From: PALSA-693 sp963834725
Lineage (GTDB): Bacteria; Actinomycetota; Acidimicrobiia; Acidimicrobiales; Palsa-688
Length of the DNA: 64,000 nucleotides
NCBI GenBank assembly: GCA_963834725.1
Contig: CAWICN010000001.1
Location: 3,906,001 to 3,970,000, forward strand
Reading direction: 5' to 3'
Positions within the stretch are counted from its first letter, which is position 1. Every line of letters starts with the position of its first letter. Positions 33,097-42,336 of the stretch are shown piece after piece. A program made the position numbers and the translations under genes. The notes beneath the pieces are model-generated. The model worked only from the letters and a program-made list of their open reading frames with translations. It was not told where the DNA came from and ran no database searches.

Positions 33097-35373
33097 ATGA
33101 CGACAAAGTTCACGAACATCAGCTTCCCGATCAACACACTGCTCGGACAAATCGAGACGGGGCAGATCGGGCTACCCGAGCTTCAGCGACCATTCGTCTG
33201 GGATCGCTCTCAGGTGCGAGATCTGATCGATTCGTTGTATCGAGGCTATCCAGCAGGCTATTTGCTCTTTTGGCAAGCATCTCCTGGGCAGGGGTTCAAC
33301 CCAATCGGCTTGGATGACAAGCAAACGTCACCGAACCTTTTGGTCGTCGACGGGCAACAGCGACTCACCTCCCTCTTCGCGGTGTTTCGTGGTGCGCACG
33401 TCATGTCCAGCAAGTTTCAGTCCGAATACATTCGCATCGCATTCCATCCTGTCCGAGAGCGATTTGAGGTCGCCAACACGGCAATCGAGAAGGATCGAGA
33501 GTGGGTTAGCAATATCTCCGTGCTGCTAGCTGGGACACAGGGAACATTCTCCTTTATCAATAATTTCCTGGATCAACTAAGCGATGAACGGGAAGTCACG
33601 GACGAGACCGCAGACCTAATTGCCGCCAACCTCCAACGACTAGCGAACCTCCAGAGCTATACGTTCAGTGCAATCCAGCTCTCGTTTGACCTTCCGGTCG
33701 ATGAGGTCAGCGACATTTTTGTGCGCGTTAACTCGAAGGGGACGATGCTAAACCAGGCGGACTTCATACTTACCTTGATGTCCGTTTACTGGGACAAGGG
33801 CCGAAAGGAACTTGAGCAGTTCTGCCAAAATGCCAAGGTCCCGTCAATATCAGCATCGCCATTTAACTGGTTTATCGAACCGTCGCCCGACCAGCTCCTC
33901 CGCGTCGCCGTCGGTCTCGGCCATCGCCGGGCCCAACTCAAATACGCCTACGAGCTTCTCCGCGGGAAGGACCTTGAATCCGGTCAAGTTTCTTCCGAAA
34001 CTCGCACCAGGAACTTTGAGATCCTGAAGGAAGCTCAAGCCGAGGTCCTCGACTTGACGAATTTCTCAGAGTTCCTAAAGGCGCTTCAAGAGGCCGGCTT
34101 CCGTAGCGGTCGGATGATTACGTCGCGAAACACGATCATTTACTCATACCTCATCTTTCTGATTGGACGTCGTGATTTTGGGATCGACTATAAAACGTTG
34201 CGCCCCGCGTTAGCACGTTGGTTCCTCATGTGCGTCCTAACGAGTCGATACACGGGTTCACCAGAGACACAGGTAGAGAAAGATATCCGGCGGTTCGCTG
34301 AGGCAACCGACGGTCCGGGATTTCTGACCACGTTAGATCAGATCGTGAAGTCGCAGCTGACGAGCGACTTCTGGGAGCTGACGCTTCCGGATCAGCTCGC
34401 CTATTCTGGCGGGTACATTCCTGCCATGTTCGCATATTTTGCGGCGCTTGACCTGCTTGGTGCGAAGGTGTTGTTCTCAAACCTGACTGTCCACCAACTC
34501 CTCGATCCGGCGCAGAACGCCAAGAAGCGGTCAATCGAGCGCCACCACCTGTTTCCCAAAGCGTTTCTTCTTAGCGAGGGGATTAAGTCAACGAGCCGGA
34601 GTAACCAGGTGGCAAATTACGCTTTGCTTGAGTGGCCCGACAACGTCAAGATCGGCGCGTCGGCACCGAGTGAGTATTTCCCGGACATGTTTCTGAAGTA
34701 TGTGCACGAATCAGAGGCCGAGAAGGTTCGCTTCTGGCATGCACTTCCAGATGGCTGGGAGTCCATGGACTATGACGCCTTCCTCGATCGTCGACGAAAG
34801 CTCATGGCCAACGTAATTCGTGCTGGCTACGCGAAGCTGGCGGAGGGCACTGACCCCTTCGAGCACGTAGCAGCCGTTCCCGGTCCCACCGTCGCGGAAC
34901 TCCTTGCTTCGGGCGAAAGCGAGACCGTCGAATTCAAGTCCTCACTGTTCTACAGTTCGAAGTCTGACGTTCCGGAAAAGGTTATTACGGGTAGCGTCAT
35001 CAAGACTGTCGCAGCCTTCCTCAATACCAATGGTGGAACGCTTGCCATCGGTGTCGCTGACAACGGTACGATCCCCGGGTTGACCGAGGATCTGCGAATG
35101 AAGTCTTTTGATCTCGACAGGTTCGAGAGCGCCCTTCGAACTGCGTTGATAAACGGACTCGGTGCCGTTCCGGCGAACCGGTGCCGAACTCGGTTCGAAA
35201 AGGTGAGCGCTCATGACGTTTGCTTGGTAGATGTTGAAGCTGGGCTCAAGCCTACTTATGCAAACACCGATAAGGGTCAGGGCTTGTTCTTCATTCGAGC
35301 AGGCAACACGACCCGTCAGCTCGACCTGAAGGAGACCGTCGAGTACATCGCGGACCGCTGGGGCCTATCGTAG
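33097..35373 (+). CDS. DUF262-DUF1524 (GmrSD-type) protein fused to a C-terminal AlbA_2 domain
   Basis: 758 residues. The N-terminal DUF262 domain has GLPELQRPFVWDRSQVRDLI near residue 28 and LLVVDGQQRLTSLFAVF near 80, the DGQQR nucleotide-binding motif. A DUF1524/HNH-like segment follows with IERHHLFPKAF near 480. From about 605 an AlbA_2 (Schlafen-type ATP-binding) domain appears: ESETVEFKSSL, VIKTVAAFLNTNGGTLAIGV and FFIRAGNTTRQL. GmrS/GmrD pairs with DUF262 plus DUF1524 are Type IV modification-dependent restriction enzymes against phage; an AlbA_2 fusion is unusual. ATG 33097 has GGAG 6 bp upstream. Visibly lower GC than flanking genes; adjacent to Type I R-M, so a defence island. Confidence 0.85.
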   Translation: MTTKFTNISFPINTLLGQIETGQIGLPELQRPFVWDRSQVRDLIDSLYRGYPAGYLLFWQASPGQGFNPIGLDDKQTSPNLLVVDGQQRLTSLFAVFRGAHVMSSKFQSEYIRIAFHPVRERFEVANTAIEKDREWVSNISVLLAGTQGTFSFINNFLDQLSDEREVTDETADLIAANLQRLANLQSYTFSAIQLSFDLPVDEVSDIFVRVNSKGTMLNQADFILTLMSVYWDKGRKELEQFCQNAKVPSISASPFNWFIEPSPDQLLRVAVGLGHRRAQLKYAYELLRGKDLESGQVSSETRTRNFEILKEAQAEVLDLTNFSEFLKALQEAGFRSGRMITSRNTIIYSYLIFLIGRRDFGIDYKTLRPALARWFLMCVLTSRYTGSPETQVEKDIRRFAEATDGPGFLTTLDQIVKSQLTSDFWELTLPDQLAYSGGYIPAMFAYFAALDLLGAKVLFSNLTVHQLLDPAQNAKKRSIERHHLFPKAFLLSEGIKSTSRSNQVANYALLEWPDNVKIGASAPSEYFPDMFLKYVHESEAEKVRFWHALPDGWESMDYDAFLDRRRKLMANVIRAGYAKLAEGTDPFEHVAAVPGPTVAELLASGESETVEFKSSLFYSSKSDVPEKVITGSVIKTVAAFLNTNGGTLAIGVADNGTIPGLTEDLRMKSFDLDRFESALRTALINGLGAVPANRCRTRFEKVSAHDVCLVDVEAGLKPTYANTDKGQGLFFIRAGNTTRQLDLKETVEYIADRWGLS

Positions 35374-35529
35374 AGTCGAGAAGCGCGTGCCATGAATGCC
35401 ATCGCGACCCGTGAGGATGAGGTTGAGCGTCAACGCGATCCTCAGCGCGAACGGCGCCACCTCCATGTAGCGTGCGCCCGTCCGCGTCACGTTCTCCGAG
35501 AGCCCAGGCGCGTTCCTTCCCGCCAACCG

Positions 35530-36027
35530 TTAACAGCGCATTAGACCCTCTTGCTGCAACCATTGAAGTCCAGGATGTTTGAGGAGCGCTTCCTGCCCGA
35601 AGACTCGTTCTACCGCCGCTACCGCGACGACAGCTACGCCAGCCCCCGTGTAACGACCCCGCCATTCGCCTGCGCGGTCGTCCAGCACCACAGCATCGTG
35701 GGCGACGTCGATCTCGACACCGGCAACCGCCGTCCACCAGTTTGAGACAAGCCGGCTGCCGTCGCTGGCGAGGCGGGTTGCGAGCCTGTGCGAGGTGAGG
35801 AGGGTCTGACACCATCCCCACTCTCGCCAGTAGCACGTGCCGTGCAGCAGACAACCGCGGGCGTCGACCGAGTCGCTGGTGCGACTGAGGGTCGAATAGC
35901 GGAGCCATAAGAGGCGATAGAGCTGCTCTCCGGGTTCGAGAGCGACTCCTATGCCGTATGGATCCATGGGGCGGGGTTGCCCCCAAATAGAGGTCCATGG
36001 TGAACCGGCGGGCATCGTGCCAAGCAT
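35530..36027 (-). CDS. Hypothetical protein
   Basis: 165 residues from ATG 36027; ATG 35967, giving MDPYGIGVALEPGEQLYRLL, is an equally plausible start. It is unusually Trp-rich (YWREWGWCQTLLTSHRLATR, SNWWTAVAG, DRAGEWRGRY) and ends in an Ala/Val helix plus ALLKHPGLQWLQQEGLMRC. The ordered alternation looks like real protein rather than a shadow frame, but I recognise no family and no membrane or catalytic signature. It lies convergent with the DUF262 gene and 165 bp downstream of the relaxase stop on the same strand as the relaxase. Confidence 0.5.
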   Translation of the reverse strand: MLGTMPAGSPWTSIWGQPRPMDPYGIGVALEPGEQLYRLLWLRYSTLSRTSDSVDARGCLLHGTCYWREWGWCQTLLTSHRLATRLASDGSRLVSNWWTAVAGVEIDVAHDAVVLDDRAGEWRGRYTGAGVAVVAVAAVERVFGQEALLKHPGLQWLQQEGLMRC

Positions 36028-36191
36028 GCTGGCGGGTCTGGCGTTCCCACCGGCGGAAGTGCCGAGATTCTCTGCTCATTCGGTCCTATTCCGTGTGGGT
36101 GTCGAGGGCAAGGTGTTGGATCGAGAGGGCGACAGCTGCATCGTCTGGATTGTCAATCGCAGGAGTGACAGCGCCTAAGCAACACGGCACG

Positions 36192-39125
36192 CTACAGATC
36201 CGGTAGGGCTCCGGGACTTGAGCCCGGAGCTAGGTCGAGATTGTGTGAGGTCGCCCAAGCAGCAGGCCCCCGGTTTGCAACATCGGAGCGGATGTTGGCG
36301 TCTTGATGCAGTCGGCGGATGGCCTCATGGGCAGATAGGTCCCTACCGTCATTGGCCATCACGGTTTCAAGAACTTCACGCGCGTCTTGCGCCTTCGTCA
36401 CGCCGTCGTGTCCTGTGGCTGGGTCAGGGTCGTAGCAGGTGTCGACGTACAGGTGGTTGGATCTGCGGCCTCTTGTCGCGGAGACATAGAGGACTTCGCG
36501 CGTCGTGTTGGGCGATACAAAGGCGTGCGCGGTTTCCACGGTCCTCCCTTGCGCCTGGTAGGCGGTCGTGGCGTAGGACAGCTCCACATGGTGAGCAACG
36601 TACGCAGCGGGGAGTACGACCTCGCTTCTTGCGTCGATACGGCGAGCTGTTATGCGGCCGTCCTCATGCGTGGCCGTGACCCTCCAGCGGTCCCCGTTCT
36701 TGATCCACCGGCTGCCCGTGCAGAGTCGTCGATCGTTCTGGCGGGTCACGATTACGTCGCCTGCGCCGGCGATCTGATCGTCGGCGATATGAACGCCCAG
36801 TTCGGTGACTTTTCCCGCCGCCACGCGGTCGATTCGTGCTCGGCGGTTGAGTTCAGCCACGGTCGCTGTGTCGGGGGCGATCATCAAGGTGGTCAGCCCG
36901 GCTTCAGTGTCGGTCTTCCAGGCATCGTAGAGCGCTTCGAGCAGGGCGGTACGGTCACCGCCGACCACGCGGCCGCGAGCCTCGTAGACATCGATGGCCT
37001 GGGCACGGCCGACGCGCAGGTTGACGCTGGCCGCCTTCTCCCAGTCGTTGGTGAAGCGCCGGACGTCGTTGAGGTGGGGCGCCAGGTCGCCTCGGTCGTC
37101 TGCGACGAGCCCGAACGCGCCTCCGGCTTCCACCGGCGACAATTGGGCGGGGTCGCCGACGAGAAGCACCTTGGCTCCGGCGCTGTTGGCAGCGGCGCCC
37201 AGTTCGTCGAGCGCGAGGGTTCCAGCGAGAGATGCTTCGTCGACGATGATCAGCTGACCGGCCCGGGGCCGGCGGGCTTGGATCTGCCGGTCGAGCTCGG
37301 CGACCTGCTGGCGGAGCCGCCCAAGAGCGGCTTGGCCGGCGCTGGAATGTGCCGCCATGGTGGCGGCGACACGTTGCCGGGCTGCGACCAGTTCGGGGAC
37401 GCGCCGCAGTTCGTGGAGCCATTTAGCAGTGTTTTCGGTGTCGATCCCGAGCTGCCAGGCGAGGGTTTCGGCGGCCGCGGCGGAGGGAGCGAGCCCGATC
37501 ACACTGCCGGCGCCGTACTGCGTCTCCCAAGCCGATCGCAAGGTGGCCATGGTCGTGGACTTCCCGGTGCCGGCCGGCCCGACCAACACATCCAGGGGCC
37601 GCCCGGAGGTGGCGATCCTTTCCACCGCGAGGGCCTGGTCGATCGAGAGCCGCTGGTCGCGTCCAGGCAGGGGCTGGTCGGTGATCTCGGCGACTAGCTG
37701 CCGCGACACGGCAGGCCCATCGGTGAGCCGTCCAGCTTCGAGCAGCCGGGCCTCGGCGTCGAGGATGGTTTGAGTCGTGTAGAGCTTGTGCGACTCGGGC
37801 CGAATCCGGGATGTTCCGTCAGCTCGCAGGTATTCGGCAGGTGTCGGGATAGTCGGCGGCGGGTTCAGGAAGAGTGACTCGTCAAGCGCAAGCGTCGTGA
37901 TCCGTTCGGCGGTGGCGGCCCGATCGTCAGGCGATGCAAACCGGACACCATGCAGGAGCCGCAAGGCTTCGGCCGTCACATTGTGGCGGGTGAAGGTGGC
38001 CCGTCGGGAGCAGACTGCCTGCTGGGCGACGCTGGCGGCGTCTGTCAGGATCGGGTCCGCCAGGTCGGAACAGTGCAAGAGGGGCAAGTCGTTTCGTTCG
38101 GCCAGGCTTGCCACCCAGGCCAGCTGCTTCGGTTCGTCTCCGACGTATGGTGTGGCTCGGTCTCGCCAATCGCCGGTCATCTCGGCGAGGCTTCGGCGGT
38201 CCTTCTTTGGCCTCGTCTCCAAGGTGGCTTGTTGGGCGAACCGCATCACTTCCACGGTGGTGGGCTGGCGGCCATGAGTGGTGACAAACTGGCTCTTCAG
38301 TTCGGCGGTGCGGTCTTGGACCTGGTCTGAGCGCCGTGAGAACTCCTCCATCAGTTCTTCTGGGACCCCGGTGATCTCGTAGCGGCGATGCTCGGAGTGG
38401 CGGCGCTCTCGGCCCTCCCATCCGACGCCGAGTTCTTCGGTGAGCAGGTCCGATAGCACGCCCTGGTGCAGCTCGGAGAGCATGACCGCGGCTTTGAACA
38501 GGCCCCGGCTGTCCAGGGTGCGCCAGCCGCCGTCGGAGGTATTCTTAGCCCGGTTCCATACCACGACGTGATCGTGGAGTTGGGGATCACCGGCCCGTGA
38601 ATCCCAGTGCGTGAACGCCGTGGCGATTACCCCGGTGATGTCCTCCTCGATGATCCCCCGAGGCCCGGAACGAGAGCGGAAGACCTCCCGTTCGGCGTAC
38701 GAGATGACATATTCAATCGCGCGGCGGTGGCAGTCGTAGATGGCCAACTTGGTTTCGGAGTCGGCGAGAGCCCAGGCGGTAGAGACCGACTTGGAGGGGC
38801 TGAACGTGAGGTCGAATCCGGCGACCGGTACCTTCTTGTCCGACAGGAGGGGGGTGGAACCTATGGCGTCGCCGCTGATCGGGTCGCACATGGCGCCGAG
38901 CATCCGGCGGAGGTGTTCCTCGCTCACTGCCGATCCCGTCTCGACCCCCCGGCCTCCGTCCAGACCGGCCAAGCCCGAGCCGAGGAACCGTCCGTGCGGG
39001 GTACCGGTGGCGGCGTAGTAGGAGGCCAGCCCGTCGGCGGGCCGGGCGCCGCTGTCGCCGGCCGCCACGGAGTCCATGAGATACCGGAACCCTCCTCCCA
39101 GGCTGATGCGGCGGATCGAGATCAA
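36192..39125 (-). CDS. MobF-family relaxase-helicase (TrwC/TraI type)
   Basis: 977 residues. The N-terminal relaxase has candidate nicking Tyr residues at 15 and 36-37, a SPSKSVSTAWAL motif, and the metal-binding triad His173, His184, His186 in THWDSRAGDPQLHDHVVVWN. The C-terminal RecD-like helicase has Walker A GPAGTGKSTTM near residue 517, Walker B LIIVDEASLAG and YQAQGRTVETAHAF. It should nick one strand at oriT and unwind it during conjugation. The start codon is TTG at 39125 with AGGAGG about 10 bp upstream. It appears intact, unlike the coupling protein and SCO6880 genes of the same element. Confidence 0.94.
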   Translation of the reverse strand: MISIRRISLGGGFRYLMDSVAAGDSGARPADGLASYYAATGTPHGRFLGSGLAGLDGGRGVETGSAVSEEHLRRMLGAMCDPISGDAIGSTPLLSDKKVPVAGFDLTFSPSKSVSTAWALADSETKLAIYDCHRRAIEYVISYAEREVFRSRSGPRGIIEEDITGVIATAFTHWDSRAGDPQLHDHVVVWNRAKNTSDGGWRTLDSRGLFKAAVMLSELHQGVLSDLLTEELGVGWEGRERRHSEHRRYEITGVPEELMEEFSRRSDQVQDRTAELKSQFVTTHGRQPTTVEVMRFAQQATLETRPKKDRRSLAEMTGDWRDRATPYVGDEPKQLAWVASLAERNDLPLLHCSDLADPILTDAASVAQQAVCSRRATFTRHNVTAEALRLLHGVRFASPDDRAATAERITTLALDESLFLNPPPTIPTPAEYLRADGTSRIRPESHKLYTTQTILDAEARLLEAGRLTDGPAVSRQLVAEITDQPLPGRDQRLSIDQALAVERIATSGRPLDVLVGPAGTGKSTTMATLRSAWETQYGAGSVIGLAPSAAAAETLAWQLGIDTENTAKWLHELRRVPELVAARQRVAATMAAHSSAGQAALGRLRQQVAELDRQIQARRPRAGQLIIVDEASLAGTLALDELGAAANSAGAKVLLVGDPAQLSPVEAGGAFGLVADDRGDLAPHLNDVRRFTNDWEKAASVNLRVGRAQAIDVYEARGRVVGGDRTALLEALYDAWKTDTEAGLTTLMIAPDTATVAELNRRARIDRVAAGKVTELGVHIADDQIAGAGDVIVTRQNDRRLCTGSRWIKNGDRWRVTATHEDGRITARRIDARSEVVLPAAYVAHHVELSYATTAYQAQGRTVETAHAFVSPNTTREVLYVSATRGRRSNHLYVDTCYDPDPATGHDGVTKAQDAREVLETVMANDGRDLSAHEAIRRLHQDANIRSDVANRGPAAWATSHNLDLAPGSSPGALPDL

Positions 39126-39175
39126 CCTTGAATTTCCTCCTGGCCCACCTCCGGCAGCGAGCTACCTGTATGGGC

Positions 39176-39215
39176 GGGCTGGCGTCAGCTAGCCCGGCAT
39201 CCGCACCGCAGGTGC
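39176..39215. other. Candidate oriT region: inverted repeats beside the relaxase gene
   Basis: Within the 200-bp divergent gap upstream of the relaxase are GGGCT (39176-39180) with AGCCC (39191-39195), and a perfect GCACC-GCA-GGTGC hairpin at 39203-39215. MobF relaxases commonly nick next to short inverted repeats adjacent to their own gene. The nick site itself cannot be recognised. Confidence 0.25.
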
Positions 39216-39330
39216 CAGAGGTGTGATGCGAAGGGGGTCGGTGGTGAGGAGGTGGGTGGGACGGTTCCGGCGGTGAGGAGAAGGTGGGAAGGGTCTGGGG
39301 ATAGATGACGGTGGAATAGCCAATGTGGTG

Positions 39331-39717
39331 ATGGACAGCCGGATGAAAGAGGTCATGGATGAGGTAAGAGACGCGGTGGAAGCGTGGGAGGACGTCCGGA
39401 GACGGCGTGAGGCTGCGCTTGCTGTCGCTACCCAAGCCGTCCGGACTGCGGAGGCGCTGCTGAAGGTATCCTTGCGCGGGGTTGCGCTCGGCCGCTGGAG
39501 AACGCTTGTGGCTGGGCGGCCGTCGCTCCCCAATTCACGGGTCGCCCGTCAGGTGCATCTGGCTGTCAAGTCAAAGCAGGAGGTGGAAGCTGCATTGACC
39601 GCGCTTGCTGAGGCACAAAGTGCAAGGGACGCGATCGTGAGGAGTACCGAGCAGGAGCTCTCTTCTGCGACCCGGCGCCTTCTGGGTTTCGGAAGGCTGG
39701 CCGAGCTAGTGCCCTGA
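39331..39717 (+). pseudogene. Coiled-coil protein gene truncated by the IS630-family insertion
   Basis: About 128 residues, helical and charged (MKEVMDEVRDAVEAWEDVRR, then KSKQEVEAALTALAEAQSAR). The last residues and the stop codon (LVP-stop) come from the terminal repeat of the IS element inserted at 39708. Joining the left part to the sequence right of the IS after removing one TA keeps the frame open to 41500, giving a 254-codon frame. Starts at GTG 39325, ATG 39331 or ATG 39343 are all possible. Function unknown; position next to the relaxase gene suggests a transfer accessory protein. Confidence 0.6.
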
Positions 39718-41117
39718 CCGCATACCTGCGCTTGGTTGGGGTCCACCATCTGTGCGGTGGGGTTGGTCATGGTGGGGGCATGTCTGCACGGGTGAGGGTG
39801 CGTCGGTTGACTGATGAGGAGGGCCGCCAGTTGCAACGGATTGTGCGGCGCGGCGGCGGGAAGAGCCAGGTGAGCGTGGTGCGCTACCGGCGGGCGTTGG
39901 TGGTGCTGGGTTCGGCGAGCGGCAACACGGTGGAGGTTCTGGCCCGGCTGGTGCAGACCTCGCCGGATCGGGTGCGGGAGATGATCCACCGGTTCAACGA
40001 GTCGGGGATGGCGTCGTTGGACCCTCAGTGGGCGGGTGGCCGTCCCCGCCGGATAACGACTGAGGACGAGAGGTTCATTGTGGAGACGGCCAAGACCCGC
40101 CCGGAAAAGCTGGGCCGGCCCTTCACGCATTGGAGTATCAAGAAGCTGCGGGTCTATCTGGCCGCCAACCGGCAGCGGAAGGTGGTGATCGGCAAGGAGC
40201 GGCTGCGCCAGATCCTGGCCGCCCATGAGGTGACCTTCCAGCGGACCAAGACCTGGAAGGAGTCCAACGACCCGGACAAGGAAGCCAAGCTGGATCGCAT
40301 CGAGGAGCTACTGGAACGGTTCCCGGATCGGGTGTTCGCCTTCGACGAGTTCGGGCCGTTGGCCATCCACCCCATCGGGGGCTGCTGCTGGGCCAAGAGG
40401 AAGAGACCTAACCGGCTGCGAGCCAACTATCACAAGGCGTGCGGGGTCCGGCAGTTCCACGCCTGCTACTCGGTGGGCGAGGACCGCCTGTGGGGCGTGA
40501 TCCGCAAACGGAAGGGGACCGACTACTCGCTGGAAGCGATCAAGTCCTGCCGGCGGGCCCGGCCCGACGGCGAGCGGATCTACGTGATCCTCGACAACCT
40601 CAAGGCTCACAAGGCCAAGGCGATCCAACAGTGGTGCGCCAAGAACAACGTCGAACTGTGCTTCACGCCGACCTACTCGTCGTGGGCCAATCCCATCGAG
40701 TGCCACTTCGGCCCGCTGCGCGACTTCGTGTTGAACAACTCCGATCACGCCACCCACAACGTGTTGGGCCGCCGCCTGCACGCCTACCTCCGCTACCGCA
40801 ACGAGCATGAGGCAGATCCGGCCATGCGCCAACGTCTGCGCAAGGAGCGGGCTCGGCTCCGCTCGGAACGACAACGCCGTTGGGGCCGCCCAGCATCGCC
40901 TCCGGCGGCTCAGGCCGCCTGAAGCTCTCCCGCAGGTGAGTCGTTGCCCCGGTGTCAGTTCAACGCGCCATGCATCGTCGTATCGCCCTTCCCGCCCATC
41001 GGCGAGACCCCCAGCCGGGCTCTCAAACCCGCTGGCGGCCCGACCGACCGGGACCCTAAATCACAAGCGTGATATTTAATGTCATTTGAAACGCGCGAAG
41101 GTTTGTGGCCGAGGCAC
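39709..41117 (+). mobile_element. IS630-family insertion sequence, copy A
   Basis: The element is bounded by inverted repeats: the left end starts GTGCC at 39709 and the right end finishes GGCAC at 41117, and about 18 of the next 24 bases pair as imperfect terminal repeats. TA dinucleotides flank both sides (39707-39708 and 41118-41119), the expected IS630/Tc1 target duplication. Length 1409 bp with one transposase gene and about 195 bp of non-coding sequence at the right end. Confidence 0.88.
39780..40922 (+). CDS. IS630-family transposase
   Basis: About 380 residues. An N-terminal helix-turn-helix (VSVVRYRRALVVLGSASGNT, DRVREMIHRFNESGMASLD) precedes a DDE catalytic core: first Asp in RVFAFDEFGPLAIHP, second Asp in IYVILDNLKAHKAK, and Glu in YSSWANPIECHFGPL. 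The spacing suits the IS630 group (DDE, sometimes DDD). The start ATG 39780 follows GGTGGGGG. All three catalytic residues are present, so the enzyme may be active. Confidence 0.92.
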   Translation: MSARVRVRRLTDEEGRQLQRIVRRGGGKSQVSVVRYRRALVVLGSASGNTVEVLARLVQTSPDRVREMIHRFNESGMASLDPQWAGGRPRRITTEDERFIVETAKTRPEKLGRPFTHWSIKKLRVYLAANRQRKVVIGKERLRQILAAHEVTFQRTKTWKESNDPDKEAKLDRIEELLERFPDRVFAFDEFGPLAIHPIGGCCWAKRKRPNRLRANYHKACGVRQFHACYSVGEDRLWGVIRKRKGTDYSLEAIKSCRRARPDGERIYVILDNLKAHKAKAIQQWCAKNNVELCFTPTYSSWANPIECHFGPLRDFVLNNSDHATHNVLGRRLHAYLRYRNEHEADPAMRQRLRKERARLRSERQRRWGRPASPPAAQAA

Positions 41118-41224
41118 TAGTTACCGCACAGTCGCCGGCGGAACTGTGCCAGATGCCGTCGCCGGTAGCTGACTCTGTGAGCTCCATACGGGTGAAAGTC
41201 AACGACGGGAGTGGAGGTGGGATC

Positions 41225-41500
41225 ATGGCTGCGCGGGACACAATCAGAGACTGCCAGCGGCGTATCGCTCAGCTGGACGCTGCGCACGGCCGCGCACTCG
41301 CGCAGCTGGCTACGGCTCAGCAGAAGCGCGTGGAGGTGGTGGCTGTGCAGGACGCTCTGATTGCCGACGCGAGACGAGCCGTCGACGAAGCCATCGTTGC
41401 CATGGCTACCGAGGTCGGTCCTGAGCTTGTCGCATACCTGCTCGACCGGGACCTTCCCGAGGTACGTCGACTGATGAAGCGCCAAGGGTCATCCTCGTGA
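41225..41500 (+). CDS. Small coiled-coil protein downstream of IS copy A
   Basis: 91 residues, MAARDTIRDCQRRIAQLDAA then long Ala/Gln/Val-rich helices and GPELVAYLLDRDLPEVRRLM. The ATG has a strong GGAGG ribosome site about 8 bp upstream, supporting an independent start. Upstream the same frame is open back to the IS end and, with the IS removed, continues into the truncated coiled-coil gene. It is thus either a separate gene or the C-terminal part of the interrupted one. No family recognised. Confidence 0.6.
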   Translation: MAARDTIRDCQRRIAQLDAAHGRALAQLATAQQKRVEVVAVQDALIADARRAVDEAIVAMATEVGPELVAYLLDRDLPEVRRLMKRQGSSS

Positions 41501-41748
41501 TGTCCCGCCAAACCTCATTGCCTGCAGTCCCCGAAAGAGACTGAATGGGTCTCTCGCTACGGCGGACTACTGGTGGAAGGCCGGCCGGGTTCACCTCCTG
41601 GCGAAGCTTCGGCTGTTCAGGGCCAGCGAAGCACTCCCCCTGGGAACGCCACCAGGTTAAGACGCGCGCTGTAGAAGGGGCGAGAGTCTGTGGTTGCCTG
41701 ACGCAGTACCCGCCCGTGAGCGCAAGTCGACCTTAGCCGGCGGCGGGC

Positions 41749-42336
41749 TCAGGTTGCGGGGTAAGGAGCACTTGTTGGGAGGTTGAACATTTCCTCGGCG
41801 TGGTCGAGCGCCAGGTGCCAGGGAAAGGTATCGAGACGGGATCCTCCTGTGCCAGGGGGGTGGGGCTCCCATTCGCCGGGTCCGAGCAAGATTTTCACGC
41901 CCATGTCACGGAGGTCGCGCACGCTGCGCTGAAAGGCGGGGTGCGCGGCGAGCGCGGTGTTGACGAACGGGAGGGCAACGATCGGTATGCCGAGTCCGGG
42001 AGCTTCGGCGAGGATCCCCAGGGCGTAGGTGTCGCTTATACCGTGAGCCCACTTGTTGATGGTGTTGTACGTGGCAGGCGCCACCACGATGGCATCGGCA
42101 TGCGGAAGGGAGCGCGAGCGGTCCGGCTCGGGCTTCGGGTATTCGCTGCGGACGGGGTGGCCCGTGTCCGCCTCAATGGCAGCTTGGTCGAAGAAATCGA
42201 GGCCGGCCGGTGTGGCGATGACATAAATGTCCCAGCGGCGTGCTTGAGCTTGCTCGACCAAGCGGTTAACAACGGCTGCGGGGCCAGCTCCACACACGAT
42301 TGCATAAAGCACTCGAGCTTTCGCCTGGTCGGTCAA
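41749..42336 (-). CDS. Flavoprotein (phosphopantothenoylcysteine decarboxylase-like fold)
   Basis: 195 residues. VLYAIVCGAGPAAVVNRLVE, YVIATPAGLDFFDQAA and ADAIVVAPATYNTINKWAHG follow the HFCD flavoprotein family (Dfp/EpiD), with PATYNTINK the FMN-phosphate and Asn-containing motif. Its substrate is unknown. The start is TTG 42336, sharing TTGA with the TGA stop of the XRE regulator, so translation is coupled. XRE-type regulators with TPR-like domains paired with such a flavoprotein are frequent in actinobacterial genomes, from my knowledge of the group. Confidence 0.82.
   Translation of the reverse strand: MTDQAKARVLYAIVCGAGPAAVVNRLVEQAQARRWDIYVIATPAGLDFFDQAAIEADTGHPVRSEYPKPEPDRSRSLPHADAIVVAPATYNTINKWAHGISDTYALGILAEAPGLGIPIVALPFVNTALAAHPAFQRSVRDLRDMGVKILLGPGEWEPHPPGTGGSRLDTFPWHLALDHAEEMFNLPTSAPYPAT

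Noticed and set aside
32711..33106. 131-codon minus-strand frame upstream of the DUF262 gene
   Set aside because: Ser/Arg-rich composition, no ribosome site, overlaps the start of a well-supported gene.
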